A stretch of 64,000 bases of DNA, taken from positions 46,265 to 110,264 of the forward strand of contig NZ_JAUSPS010000037.1 of NCBI RefSeq assembly GCF_030652775.1. The letters are read 5' to 3'. The DNA comes from Acetobacterium sp. (lineage in GTDB: Bacteria; Bacillota; Clostridia; Eubacteriales; Eubacteriaceae). The notes under the pieces were generated by a model. That model worked only from the letters and a program-made list of their open reading frames with translations, did not search any database and was not told where the DNA came from. Of this stretch, positions 8,591 through 17,225 are shown in pieces (the first letter of the stretch is position 1; every line of letters begins with the position of its first letter). The position numbers and the translations under genes are program-made.

Positions 8591-9216
8591 ATAAAATAAA
8601 GGTAATCATTGTTGATGACTCTGATTTTGTGCGGGATGGAATGGGCATCATCTTGGGGGTCGATGACGAGTTTCACGTTGTCGGCTGTGCTAAAAATGGC
8701 AGAGAAGCTCTGGAATTTGCGATGAAGGAAAAACCGGATGTTTTTTTGATGGATATCCAGATGCCGGAGATGGACGGCATTGCTGCGACCAAAGAGATTG
8801 TTGCCCAAGGTCTGGGAAAGGTGCTGATCCTGACCACCTTTGATGACCGCGAGCTGGTCGAAAAGGCCATGAAAAATGGCGCCGACGGATACCTGATCAA
8901 AAATCATACCCCGGAACAATTAAAACAGAGCATCAAATCCGTCTATCATGGGGTTCATTTTCTCGACAGTCAGGTGCTTGATAAATTTACCGAACCGGAA
9001 ACCAAATGCAGCACTGGTTTTGACGGCAGTTTGTTTACGGCCAGAGAACTGGGGATTATCGAAGCGGTAGCCGATGGCTTATCGAATAAGGAAATTGCCG
9101 AAAAACTCTTTTTGAGTGAAGGAACCGTTAAAAATTATATCAGTGTGATCCTGGACAAGGGCAATCTGTCTCATCGAACCCAAATGGCCATTTATTATTT
9201 GACCGGCAGACGATAA
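8587..9216 (+). CDS. NarL/FixJ-family response regulator
   Basis: The 209-residue protein has a receiver domain with the acidic pair DD (about residues 9-10), the phospho-acceptor aspartate in VFLMDIQMPEMDG, and a conserved lysine in YLIKNHTP. A LuxR-type helix-turn-helix follows (LSNKEIAEKLFLSEGTVKNYI). It is translationally coupled to the kinase. Its expected targets are the exporter genes just upstream. A strong terminator follows. Confidence 0.92.
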   Translation: MNKIKVIIVDDSDFVRDGMGIILGVDDEFHVVGCAKNGREALEFAMKEKPDVFLMDIQMPEMDGIAATKEIVAQGLGKVLILTTFDDRELVEKAMKNGADGYLIKNHTPEQLKQSIKSVYHGVHFLDSQVLDKFTEPETKCSTGFDGSLFTARELGIIEAVADGLSNKEIAEKLFLSEGTVKNYISVILDKGNLSHRTQMAIYYLTGRR

Positions 9217-9278
9217 GCAAGAACGGGGAAATAAAAAAACGCCATTCAAGTTTTCACTCAAATGACGTTATCAACAAG

Positions 9279-9310
9279 TCTGATTGCGGAGCTGCGGTCA
9301 GATTTTTTTT
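9279..9310 (+). terminator. Terminator of the exporter/two-component operon
   Basis: A 9-bp stem (9279-9287 with 9294-9302, two G-T pairs) is followed by eight T at 9303-9310. It overlaps the 3' end of the convergent LOG gene. A weaker imperfect hairpin lies just before it at about 9238-9270. Confidence 0.8.
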
Positions 9311-9894
9311 AATGCCGGCTCCAGTTGCTGCCACTTGTTGCCCAAAACCGGTGGAGTATAGTGGATCATCTGATTGACCAGGTCCCCGGGATCGGATGAT
9401 AGCAGCACCAGTTTGGTATTGGACGGGTTCATAAAACCTTCGTTGACAATGTTTTGCATCATCGCCATGAAGGAATCAAAAAAGTTGGAAATATTGAGAA
9501 CCCCAATCGGTTTTTTGTGAATGCCCAACTGCGCCCAGCTGAGGGTTTCAAATAATTCTTCAAAGGTCCCCACGCCGCCGGGAATGGCAATGAAACCATC
9601 GGATAAGTCAGCCATGGTCTGTTTGCGTTCATGCATGTTTTTTACTTCAATAAATCGGGTCAAACGATCATTAATCACTTCGTTGGGGAAAAGTCCGCCG
9701 GGCATAACGCCGGTAACGCGGCCATTGTTGTCCAGCATGTGGTTGGCGATTTCGCCCATCAGACCAAATTTTGATCCGCCATAGACTAATTCAATATTGT
9801 TATTAACGAGCACCAGACCTAATGCTTTTGTCATTTCTTGATATTCTGGACGAACACCCAGATTGGAACCGGAATATACGCATATTCTTTTCAT
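9298..9894 (-). CDS. LOG-family protein (cytokinin riboside 5'-monophosphate phosphoribohydrolase-like)
   Basis: The 198-residue protein begins MKRICVYSGSNLG and carries the PGGVGTFEELFE motif (PGGxGTxxE), the nucleotide-binding and catalytic signature of the LOG family. These enzymes split AMP-like nucleotides into base and ribose 5-phosphate; their bacterial role is often nucleotide salvage. The ATG at 9894 follows GGGAGGAAG by a normal spacing, so a longer frame reaching 10011 is rejected. The gene stands alone. Confidence 0.88.
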   Translation of the reverse strand: MKRICVYSGSNLGVRPEYQEMTKALGLVLVNNNIELVYGGSKFGLMGEIANHMLDNNGRVTGVMPGGLFPNEVINDRLTRFIEVKNMHERKQTMADLSDGFIAIPGGVGTFEELFETLSWAQLGIHKKPIGVLNISNFFDSFMAMMQNIVNEGFMNPSNTKLVLLSSDPGDLVNQMIHYTPPVLGNKWQQLEPALKKI

Positions 9895-10172
9895 CGTTGC
9901 TTCCTCCCAGGATCTTATAAAAAATTTAATGGATGCATCCGAAGAGATGCACCCAAAATCATAAGTTCTATTAAGATCCTTTATTATATCAAGTAGCGCT
10001 GTTTTTGACAAGCAATAACGGCCATTTTAGTGCTTTATTTAAGAATTTTCAAGAGCCTTTTCAGTTAAAGGAGAAGTGGGAAAACCGTAAAATAGGTATT
10101 TTCAGGTGGCCGAAGAATTGTCAGAACGTGATGCGCCAATTATGAAGAATTATTAAAGATTTGTTAAGTTCA

Positions 10173-10201
10173 TTGATAAAATACACGTCGAATGCTATAC
10201 T
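10173..10201 (+). promoter_or_regulatory. Promoter for the MFS carrier gene
   Basis: TTGATA (10173-10178) and TATACT (10196-10201) are spaced exactly 17 bases and lie 30 bases before the MFS start codon. This is a near-consensus vegetative promoter. Confidence 0.6.
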
Positions 10202-10230
10202 TTTTTCATGAAGAAAAAAGGAGCGTGTTG

Positions 10231-11526
10231 ATGAAACTGGATTACCGCCTCACGGTTTTGGTCGGGCTTGGGTTTATGACCATTAGTGCATTTTGGAGCC
10301 TGTATGATTTTGTGATTCCAATGATTATGTTAAAAGCTTTCGCATTTGGGGACACAATGGCTGGGGTGGTTATGTCTTTTGACAATGTGTTGGCCTTATT
10401 TATGTTGCCTTTGTTTGGGATGCTTTCTGACAATACCAACACCAGAATGGGGCGGCGAATGCCCTATATTCTTGGCGGTACGGCTTTGGCAGTGGTTTCG
10501 ATGCTTTTAATACCCTATGCAGTGATGGCTAATAAGCTGGTTTTATTTATTGTCGCTCTGGCGTTGGCCTTGCTGTCGATGTCTTTTTACCGTTCACCAG
10601 CGGTGGCGCTGATGCCGGATGTGACCCCCAAACCACTGCGATCCAAGGGGAATGCGGTCATTAATCTGATGGGGGCAGTTGGCGGGATTATGGTTTTGGG
10701 AATGGTGGCTTTTCTGGCTCCAGATAAAGACAATATTAACTACTGGCCGCTTTTTCTTGGCACGGCTGCAATGATGGTGGTGGGTGTCATTATTCTCAAA
10801 CTCACAGTCAACGAGCCGGATGCGGTGATAAAAATGCGTCATAACAGTGCGGCCCTGGGCATTGACGTTGAAGAAGCGGAACATGATGAGACCCTGGTAA
10901 CCCATGAAAAGCTGCCCAAAGAGTATAAAAAGAGTCTGATCTTTATTCTCTTATCGGTAGCCTTATGGTTTATGGGATATAATGCCGTCACCTCGGCTTT
11001 TTCAAAATACGCCATGGTTTCTCTGAACATGAAAGAATCCCAATCCGCTCTGATTTTAATGGTTGCCAGTATTGCTGCCATTATTTCCTTTATTCCCGTG
11101 GGGATTATTTCCTCGAAGGTGGGACGCAAAAAAATCATCTTGATGGGCGTGGTGGTGCTGGCAACTGTTTTTGCCACCGCTACTTTTTATACGGCCTTTA
11201 ACCCGATCCTGTTTGTATCCTTTGCACTAGCTGGAATCGCCTGGGCCGCCATTAATGTCAATTCCCTGCCGATGGTTCTGGAAATGTCCAAGGGAGCCAA
11301 TGTTGGCCGCTATACCGGTTATTATTATACCGCATCGATGGCCGCCCAGGTTATTACGCCGATTGCTTCCGGGGCGTTGTTAGAGCATCTCGGCTATTAT
11401 ACCCTGATGCCCTATGGGGCCTTGTTTGTCGGGTTGGCCTTTGTAACGATGATGATGGTTCAGCATGGCGATTCCAAGCCCATCGCCCCTAAGTCCAAGC
11501 TGGAGATCTTTGATGTCGCAGATTGA
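10231..11526 (+). CDS. MFS transporter (SLC45/GPH sugar carrier-like)
   Basis: The 431-residue protein has twelve hydrophobic segments and a loop motif DNTNTRMGRRMPYILGG after helix 2, typical of the SLC45 and glycoside-pentoside-hexuronide carriers. A central cytoplasmic loop (about residues 205-240) is rich in charged residues. The ATG at 10231 follows AAAAAGGAG by seven bases. It is 33 bases upstream of a glycerophosphodiesterase gene on the same strand, so uptake of a polar organic substrate linked to phosphodiester turnover is possible. The substrate is not evident. Confidence 0.85.
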   Translation: MKLDYRLTVLVGLGFMTISAFWSLYDFVIPMIMLKAFAFGDTMAGVVMSFDNVLALFMLPLFGMLSDNTNTRMGRRMPYILGGTALAVVSMLLIPYAVMANKLVLFIVALALALLSMSFYRSPAVALMPDVTPKPLRSKGNAVINLMGAVGGIMVLGMVAFLAPDKDNINYWPLFLGTAAMMVVGVIILKLTVNEPDAVIKMRHNSAALGIDVEEAEHDETLVTHEKLPKEYKKSLIFILLSVALWFMGYNAVTSAFSKYAMVSLNMKESQSALILMVASIAAIISFIPVGIISSKVGRKKIILMGVVVLATVFATATFYTAFNPILFVSFALAGIAWAAINVNSLPMVLEMSKGANVGRYTGYYYTASMAAQVITPIASGALLEHLGYYTLMPYGALFVGLAFVTMMMVQHGDSKPIAPKSKLEIFDVAD

Positions 11527-11559
11527 TATGACAAATTGGTTTAGACAGGAAGGCCAACG

Positions 11560-12369
11560 ATGATCTATCTGATACTGGCGCTGGTCGCATTAATTCTGGT
11601 TTATCTTTTTACTATTTCGCCAGGGGCACTGCCGAATCATTCCAACCCGGGTCTTTGGGAAATCAATTATGCCCATCGGGGTCTCCATCAAAAAGATAAG
11701 GCCATTGCGGAAAACTCCATGACGGCCTTTGTAAAAGCTGTCGAAGCAGGATATGGAATCGAGTTGGATATTAATCTGACTGCCGATGGAAAAGTGGTGG
11801 TCTTTCACGATGACAGTCTGCTTCGGGTATGTGGGGTGGATAAATTGATCACCCAATGTTTGTCAACAGAACTTGCGGATTTTCGGCTGGAAAACACCGA
11901 ACAAACCATTCCCTTATTAGCAGATGTGCTGAAACTTGTGGATGGGCAGGTGCCGCTCATTGTCGAATTGAAAAACACCAAAGATTGGCAGCAACTCTGT
12001 GCCAAAGCCGCAGAACAGCTGGCTGATTATGGGGGATCGTATTGCATTGAATCCTTCCATCCCGGGATTGTCAGCTGGTTTTACAAGAATAGACCGGCGG
12101 TGGTAAGAGGTCAGCTTTCGGCGGGACATCAAAGTTTGGGGGGTACCCCCCGGTGGCAAAGCGTTTTGATTGCTTCGATTATGACAAATGTGATTTCCCG
12201 GCCGCATTTTATCGCCTATAAACACCAGGATGCCCATCATCGGCTCAGCCTCCGGCTGTTCCGGCAATTGGGGGGGAAACTGGTTGGTTGGACAGTCAGA
12301 GATACCGACGATATCGTGGGGTGTATGAAGTTTTTTGATGTGATTATCTTTGAATTTTTCAGAGTTTAG
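11560..12369 (+). CDS. Glycerophosphodiester phosphodiesterase family protein, copy 1
   Basis: The 269-residue protein has an N-terminal membrane anchor (about residues 2-20) and a GDPD domain: AHRG (catalytic histidine and arginine), ENSMTAF (metal-binding glutamate), ELDINLTADGKVVVFHDD (second histidine), and LIVELKNT. The enzyme hydrolyses deacylated phospholipid diesters to sn-glycerol 3-phosphate and an alcohol. The anchor suggests it acts at the membrane. It follows the MFS gene by 33 bases and is a clear paralogue of the next gene. The gap of about 237 bases to that gene has no clear signal. Confidence 0.9.
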   Translation: MIYLILALVALILVYLFTISPGALPNHSNPGLWEINYAHRGLHQKDKAIAENSMTAFVKAVEAGYGIELDINLTADGKVVVFHDDSLLRVCGVDKLITQCLSTELADFRLENTEQTIPLLADVLKLVDGQVPLIVELKNTKDWQQLCAKAAEQLADYGGSYCIESFHPGIVSWFYKNRPAVVRGQLSAGHQSLGGTPRWQSVLIASIMTNVISRPHFIAYKHQDAHHRLSLRLFRQLGGKLVGWTVRDTDDIVGCMKFFDVIIFEFFRV

Positions 12370-12606
12370 CTACTCAAAACAAGATTTAACAGAAAATAGT
12401 TTAAATACTAATCTAGTTTTAATGATTGATTGAGAAAATAGAGGGGTAAATAAAGAGAACAATGACAAAAATAGACGCTAATCGACAAAAGAAACGATCG
12501 GGTTATCGCGAAACAGATAAGCATCATAGCGTTTTCGCAATTACCGCTAAATTTTCAAGAGAAAGGAACTGATTTGATTTAGATTAACAGAAGAGGGTGA
12601 GCGTAC

Positions 12607-13422
12607 ATGACACTATATATCGTGGCAGGAATAGCCATATTTATTATTTATATTTTGTTGCTGCTCCCGGGCAGAATGCCAAAGGAGGTCGATGACCGAC
12701 TTTGGACCAGTTACTATGCCCATCGGGGATTGCACGAAAAGGATAAGTCGATACCGGAAAATTCAATGACTGCTTTTAAAAAAGCGGTGGATGCCGGCTA
12801 TGGAATCGAAATGGATTTAAATCTTACCGCCGACGGCAGAATCATTGTCTTTCATGATGATAATTTATTGCGTTTGTGTGGGGTGGATAAATTAATCACG
12901 GATTGTACCTATGAGGAATTATTGACTTATAACCTGGAAAATACCGGGGAAAAAATCCCTTTGTTTGAAGATGTGCTGAGCATGGTGGATGGTCAGGTTC
13001 CGCTGATCGTCGAACTGAAAAATACCAAATATCTTAGCGAGCTGTGCTCTAAAACGGCCGAACATCTTGATCATTACGATGGGTTGTATTGCGTGGAATC
13101 CTTTCAGCCGTTAATTGTCAGGTGGTTTTACAAAAACAGGCCGGATGTGGTCAGAGGTCAGCTTTCAGTCGGGCGCAAAAGTCTCAAGGGGTTGGATGTC
13201 AAATTATGGCAATGGTTGTTAATCATTTCATTTGCTACCAATTTTATATGCCGTCCTCATTTTATGGCATTCTATCATGGTGATGCCCGACGTAAACTGG
13301 GACTCAGCCTGTTCCATCTGCTGACCGGAAGGTTGGTTGGTTGGACGGTTCAGGATACCGATGACATTGAGTATTGCAAGAAAAAATTTGATGCGATCAT
13401 TTTTGAATATTTTGAACCATGA
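12607..13422 (+). CDS. Glycerophosphodiester phosphodiesterase family protein, copy 2
   Basis: This 271-residue protein is a paralogue of the preceding gene with the same N-terminal anchor and motifs: AHRGLHEKDKSIPENSMTAF, EMDLNLTADGRIIVFHDD, LIVELKNTK and a C-terminal GWTVQDTDD. All catalytic positions are kept in both copies, so both are probably active. The ATG at 12607 lies a few bases after GAGGGTGAG. It ends at a terminator at 13432-13472. Confidence 0.9.
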   Translation: MTLYIVAGIAIFIIYILLLLPGRMPKEVDDRLWTSYYAHRGLHEKDKSIPENSMTAFKKAVDAGYGIEMDLNLTADGRIIVFHDDNLLRLCGVDKLITDCTYEELLTYNLENTGEKIPLFEDVLSMVDGQVPLIVELKNTKYLSELCSKTAEHLDHYDGLYCVESFQPLIVRWFYKNRPDVVRGQLSVGRKSLKGLDVKLWQWLLIISFATNFICRPHFMAFYHGDARRKLGLSLFHLLTGRLVGWTVQDTDDIEYCKKKFDAIIFEYFEP

Positions 13423-13431
13423 GTTTTAAGC

Positions 13432-13472
13432 AAAGGTCGTAGCATATCAAGGGGATATGCTAGGCCTTTTTC
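13432..13472 (+). terminator. Terminator after the second glycerophosphodiesterase
   Basis: The arms around GTAGCATATC and GATATGCTAGGCC pair with a small bulge, and TTTTTCT follows. It separates this gene from the xdhC-like gene. Confidence 0.7.
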
Positions 13473-13492
13473 TAAGTTGAGGGAGGAAGAAG

Positions 13493-14299
13493 ATGGAATT
13501 TTTACAGGAACAATTAAAGGCCCAAAAAGCCGGGCAGGCTTATGCCGTTCTGACGGTTGTTGCAACAGCGGGAACGTCCCCGTGTAAGGTTGGAAAAAAG
13601 ATGCTGCTGTTGGATGATGGCACCTTTTATGGTACCATAGGCGGCGGCGAATTTGAACGGGAAGCTCTGGAAGAAGCCAAACAGGCCATGAAAAACAGGC
13701 AAAGCTATTTAAAAGCATATGAACATATTCCGACTTATGAGATAGCCGGTCTGGGCTGTAGTTTTAAGGTGACACTTTTTGTAGATGTTGTTTTTCCCCG
13801 GCTGCAATTAGTGGTCTGCAACGGTGGACACGTTGGCACGGCGGTTTTGCGTTTGGCAAAGTACCTGAATTTTGACACCATCCTGCTGGATACCAGGGAA
13901 CCAGAACTGATTCGTGAGCAGATTGAGCTGGCCGAAAAGTTTATTCCCTGTGATGTTTTTGAGCGTGGCATTATCGAAGGCGACATTCCTGATAGGGCCT
14001 ATTACGTTTGTTGTGCATCCACCCATACTCAGGATAAATCAGCACTGAAGGGAGCCTTGCAGAAAGAGTTTGCTTATATCGGGATGCTGGGCAGTGTCAA
14101 AAAAACGGTTGAAATGTACCGGCAACTAGAAGAAGAAGGGATCAGCAAAAGTCTTCTGGAACAGGTACACACCCCGGTTGGGCTGGATATCTGCGACATG
14201 TCGCCCGAAGAGGTGGGATTTTCGATTCTGGCGGAAATACTGATGATCAAAAATGGCGGTACCGGAAAACCTCGTAAGGAAGTAAAACGGCAGGCTTAG
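13493..14299 (+). CDS. XdhC/CoxI-family protein
   Basis: The 268-residue protein has the N-terminal XdhC_CoxI domain (ATAGTSPCKVGKKMLLLDDG, GTIGGGEFEREAL) and a C-terminal Rossmann domain with CNGGHVGTAVLRLAK and YIGMLGSVKK. XdhC proteins bind molybdenum cofactor and help load its sulfurated form into xanthine dehydrogenase-type enzymes. No molybdenum hydroxylase genes are next to it here, so the client enzyme is unknown. GGGAGG precedes the ATG at 13493. Confidence 0.85.
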   Translation: MEFLQEQLKAQKAGQAYAVLTVVATAGTSPCKVGKKMLLLDDGTFYGTIGGGEFEREALEEAKQAMKNRQSYLKAYEHIPTYEIAGLGCSFKVTLFVDVVFPRLQLVVCNGGHVGTAVLRLAKYLNFDTILLDTREPELIREQIELAEKFIPCDVFERGIIEGDIPDRAYYVCCASTHTQDKSALKGALQKEFAYIGMLGSVKKTVEMYRQLEEEGISKSLLEQVHTPVGLDICDMSPEEVGFSILAEILMIKNGGTGKPRKEVKRQA

Positions 14300-14412
14300 C
14301 GATAGAAATTGAGAACGATTAAATGACTCAAGAAATAGACAGATGAATCCCTTGATTGACAATATCTCATTTTCCCAACAGTTTAGAAAGTAAAATGAAT
14401 CAGGAGGAAGCA

Positions 14413-14868
14413 ATGGCAATACGACAACTTCGACAGGATGAGGATGCGATACTCAGAAAAAAATGCAAAACTGTAACTGAAATCGATGAAAAAATACAAA
14501 TGATTCTTGATGATATGCTGGAAACCTTGCATAGTATTCCCAATAGTGCGGCAATTGCCGCCAATCAGGTCGGTATTCTAAAAAGACTGGTGGTTATTGA
14601 TATGGGCGAAGGGGTGATGAAATTAGTTAATCCCGAAATCATTGAGTCCATTGGCGAACAGGAATGCACCGAAGGATGCTTAAGCTTTCCGGGAAAGTTT
14701 GGAACGACCATCCGTCCACAAAAAGTGATCGTTAAAGCACGCAACGAAAAAGGTGAGGAAATCATCATTACCGGAGAAGATGATCTGGCCAAATGCTTTT
14801 GCCATGAACTGGATCATTTGGATGGGGAAGTGTTTGTTGATAAGGTGATCGCATTTCTGGATGTCTAA
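14413..14868 (+). CDS. def: Peptide deformylase
   Basis: The 151-residue protein carries all three deformylase motifs: a variant of motif 1 (AAIAANQVGI), motif 2 EGCLSFPG with the metal-binding cysteine, and motif 3 HELDHLDG with two metal histidines and the catalytic glutamate. It removes the formyl group from new N-termini using Fe(II) or zinc. AGGAGG lies correctly before the ATG at 14413; the longer frame from 14356 has no site. Motif 1 has N where many enzymes have G or P-Q spacing, as in the type 3 or short clostridial enzymes, so it may be a second, specialised copy. Confidence 0.9.
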   Translation: MAIRQLRQDEDAILRKKCKTVTEIDEKIQMILDDMLETLHSIPNSAAIAANQVGILKRLVVIDMGEGVMKLVNPEIIESIGEQECTEGCLSFPGKFGTTIRPQKVIVKARNEKGEEIIITGEDDLAKCFCHELDHLDGEVFVDKVIAFLDV

Positions 14869-14921
14869 ATAATGAATTTCAAAAAAGCCTTCATTAAAGT
14901 TTTAATAAAAAGGATAAGGAC

Positions 14922-15827
14922 ATGAAGATTGATCGACTTATCGGGATATTGTCTATCCTACTGCAGCAAAAAAAAGTGACGGCGCCCTATCTGGCTGACA
15001 TGTTTGAAGTTTCTCGCAGAACGATTAACCGGGATATTGAAGACATCTGCAAGGCCGGAATTCCGCTGACGACGACTCAGGGAGCAAACGGTGGCATCGC
15101 CATTATGGAAGGGTACAAGATCGACAAAACCCTGTTGTCATCGGCGGAGCTGCAGTCGATCCTGGCCGGGCTTAAAAGCCTGGACAGTGTCGCCGGAACG
15201 AATCAGTATCGGCAATTAATCGATAAACTGGCAGTGAGTGGTGGAGCGACCCAGCCGGATAACCACATTGTCATTGATCTGTCTTCACACTATAAAAATT
15301 CATTGGCACCCAAATTTGAAACCATTAAAAAAGCCATCGACCAGAGACGGCTCATTACTTTTTATTACTACTCACCTAAAGGAGAAAGCAGCCGACAGAT
15401 CGAGCCTTATTTGATTGTCTATCAATGGTCATCCTGGTACATCTGGGGCTATTGTCGGGAGCGATCCGATTATCGTCACTTCAAACTTAACCGCCTCTGG
15501 GATTTGCAGGTGCAGGACGAGACCTACGAGCCCCGGGATCGGCCGGAATATAACACTCAGGAGCAATTGGCGATGCCTAGCCAGATTCATCTGGTGGCAG
15601 AATTTGACCCCATTATGAAATGGCGGCTCATTGATGAATATGGGATGGATTGTTATCAAATAACCAAAGAGGGGAAACTTCGTTTTGAATTTTATTTCTC
15701 CAGCCAGGAAAATCTTTTCAGTTGGCTGCTGAGCTTTGGCGATAGCGTCGAGCTGATTGAACCGAAGGAACTGCAAGAAGAGTTATTAAGGGTAGCAGAA
15801 AAAATTAGCGGAAAATATAAAGTTTGA
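14922..15827 (+). CDS. WYL-domain transcriptional regulator (YafY-like)
   Basis: The 301-residue protein has an N-terminal HTH_11 winged helix (RLIGILSILLQQKKVTAPYLADMFEVSRRTINRDIEDI), a central WYL domain (RLITFYYYSPKGESSRQIEPYLIVYQWSSWYIWGYC) and a C-terminal WCX region (about residues 220-300). WYL proteins bind small ligands or nucleic acid through this domain. It could control the downstream VOC protein gene 76 bases away, but no operator is evident. The ATG at 14922 follows AAGGATAAGG. Confidence 0.88.
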   Translation: MKIDRLIGILSILLQQKKVTAPYLADMFEVSRRTINRDIEDICKAGIPLTTTQGANGGIAIMEGYKIDKTLLSSAELQSILAGLKSLDSVAGTNQYRQLIDKLAVSGGATQPDNHIVIDLSSHYKNSLAPKFETIKKAIDQRRLITFYYYSPKGESSRQIEPYLIVYQWSSWYIWGYCRERSDYRHFKLNRLWDLQVQDETYEPRDRPEYNTQEQLAMPSQIHLVAEFDPIMKWRLIDEYGMDCYQITKEGKLRFEFYFSSQENLFSWLLSFGDSVELIEPKELQEELLRVAEKISGKYKV

Positions 15828-15903
15828 ACTAACATTCTAAAACATGACATACAGGTGTCGTGTTTAGTGCGGTAGAATAAATCAAAAACGAGGAGGAAAA
15901 GAA

Positions 15904-16368
15904 ATGAAATTTGAAGCACCCATGCTGGTGGTGGATGATATCAACCGTTCACGAGCTTTTTATTGCGATGTTTTTGGTTTGAAAGTGGTGATGGATTTTG
16001 GTGAAAATATTACCTTTGATGCGGGGTTCTCATTACAAGACAAAGCCCTTTGGGCAACGTTTATCGACGCCGAAGAAAAGGATATCGTCTATCGCGGAAA
16101 CGATATGGAATTGTACTTTGAAGAAGAAAAATTGGATGAATTTATGGACTATTTAAAATCCTTTAAGGACATCGAATATTTGCATGACATCAAAGAATAT
16201 AATTGGGGACAACGAGTGATCCGCTTTTATGATCCAGATGATCATGTGATTGAAGTCGGAGAAAGTATGACGGTGGTTTGCCGGCGTTTTATTTCCCAAG
16301 GAATGACCATCGAGGAAACAGCCCAAAGAACGATGTTTCCTGTTGAATTTGTAAAAGCTTGCCTGTAA
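15904..16368 (+). CDS. VOC-superfamily (glyoxalase/bleomycin-resistance-like) protein
   Basis: The 154-residue protein has the paired beta-alpha-beta-beta-beta units of the VOC fold: APMLVVDDINRSRAFYCDVFGLKVVMDFGENI at the N-terminus and IRFYDPDDHVIEVGESM in the second half. The C-terminal 35 residues (RRFISQGMTIEETAQRTMFP) form an added helical tail seen in some VOC proteins. The substrate is unknown; members act in detoxification or antibiotic binding. AGGAGGAAAAG precedes the ATG. A terminator follows at 16397. Confidence 0.82.
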   Translation: MKFEAPMLVVDDINRSRAFYCDVFGLKVVMDFGENITFDAGFSLQDKALWATFIDAEEKDIVYRGNDMELYFEEEKLDEFMDYLKSFKDIEYLHDIKEYNWGQRVIRFYDPDDHVIEVGESMTVVCRRFISQGMTIEETAQRTMFPVEFVKACL

Positions 16369-16396
16369 ATTAGAAAAAGATCCTTAAAGGTATGTT

Positions 16397-16434
16397 GAAT
16401 CCCTTCAAATGCAAATTTGGAGGGATTCTTTTAT
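16397..16434 (+). terminator. Terminator after the VOC gene
   Basis: The arms GAATCCCTTCAAA (16397-16409) and TTTGGAGGGATTC (16416-16428) pair with one G-T and are followed by TTTTAT. Confidence 0.8.
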
Positions 16435-16492
16435 GTTGGTTTTAAAAATGATATAATAAAACAGTTAAAATTGAGAAAAGAAGGATATAAAT

Positions 16493-17104
16493 ATGAGCAG
16501 AGACATTATCATCCGCGGGGCGAAGATCTCGGATGTAGAAGAATTATTGGGTATTTATGCCCCATATGTCAGAGAAACGGCGATCACTTTTGAATATACC
16601 GTGCCGACCATTGAAGAATTCAGTGAACGAATGAAAAAAACATTGACGAAATATCCCTATCTAGTGGCCGTACAGGAAACGGAAATCCTTGGATATGCCT
16701 ATGCTTCAGAGTTCAAAAACCGCGCCGCCTATGATTGGGCCGTGGAAACCACCATCTATGTTAAACAGGAAAGCCGCAAAAGCGGGGTTGGCAAAAAAAT
16801 CTACCAGGCTTTGGAAGCGGTTCTTAAGAAACAAAACATCTGTAATCTGTATGCCTGCATTGCCTATCCCAATCCCGGGAGTATCGGTTTTCATGAACAT
16901 ATGGGCTATCAGACCATTGGTCATTTTTTAAAATGCGGTTATAAATTCGAAACCTGGTATGACATGATCTGGATGGAAAAAATGATTGGTGAGCACATCA
17001 GCAATCCAGCACCCTTCAGAGCGATCACTGAGTTGAACCATTTTGTTGACGCCAACAAAATGGTTCAGAATCAAATAGAAATTGGGGAAGATGGTGAAAG
17101 CTAA
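16493..17104 (+). CDS. GNAT N-acetyltransferase, phosphinothricin-acetyltransferase-like
   Basis: This 203-residue protein resembles the PAT/Bar group of GNAT enzymes: N-terminal DVEELLGIYAPYVRETAITFEY, acetyl-CoA loop QESRKSGVGKKIYQALE, and NPGSIGFHEHMGYQTIGHF. Usual members end about 25-35 residues earlier. The extra C-terminal segment here is encoded across a perfect 15-bp inverted repeat (17034-17067). A TATAAT box lies at 16452-16457. The natural substrate is unknown, since PAT-like proteins often acetylate methionine derivatives. It is the last gene before the RiPP operon. Confidence 0.87.
   Translation: MSRDIIIRGAKISDVEELLGIYAPYVRETAITFEYTVPTIEEFSERMKKTLTKYPYLVAVQETEILGYAYASEFKNRAAYDWAVETTIYVKQESRKSGVGKKIYQALEAVLKKQNICNLYACIAYPNPGSIGFHEHMGYQTIGHFLKCGYKFETWYDMIWMEKMIGEHISNPAPFRAITELNHFVDANKMVQNQIEIGEDGES
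17034..17067 (+). repeat. Perfect inverted repeat in the 3' end of the GNAT gene
   Basis: A 15-bp perfect stem (17034-17048 with 17053-17067) has the four-base loop ACGC. It lies inside the reading frame, 37 bases before the stop. No T-run follows, so it is not a classic terminator on either strand. It may slow polymerase or protect the 3' end of the message. Confidence 0.6.
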
Positions 17105-17133
17105 AAAGTGCAGCTGATTTAACAAAAAAGCAA

Positions 17134-17162
17134 TAGACAAAACACAAATAAAAGAATACACT
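17134..17162 (+). promoter_or_regulatory. Promoter of the radical-SAM RiPP operon
   Basis: TAGACA (17134-17139) and TACACT (17157-17162) are separated by exactly 17 bases in an AT-rich gap. Transcription would begin near 17169, giving a leader of about 57 bases before the GTG start of the tandem radical SAM gene. It is the only good promoter seen upstream of the operon. Confidence 0.5.
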
Positions 17163-17225
17163 GAGAATAAAAAATTTACGAAATGGATTTTAAGGATGCA
17201 TAAAAATTAAACTTGGAGGTACATA

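Noticed and set aside
17105..17225. Cobalamin riboswitch before the B12-type radical SAM genes
   Set aside because: The leader from the promoter is only about 57 bases and lacks the B12-box; it is too short for the riboswitch.
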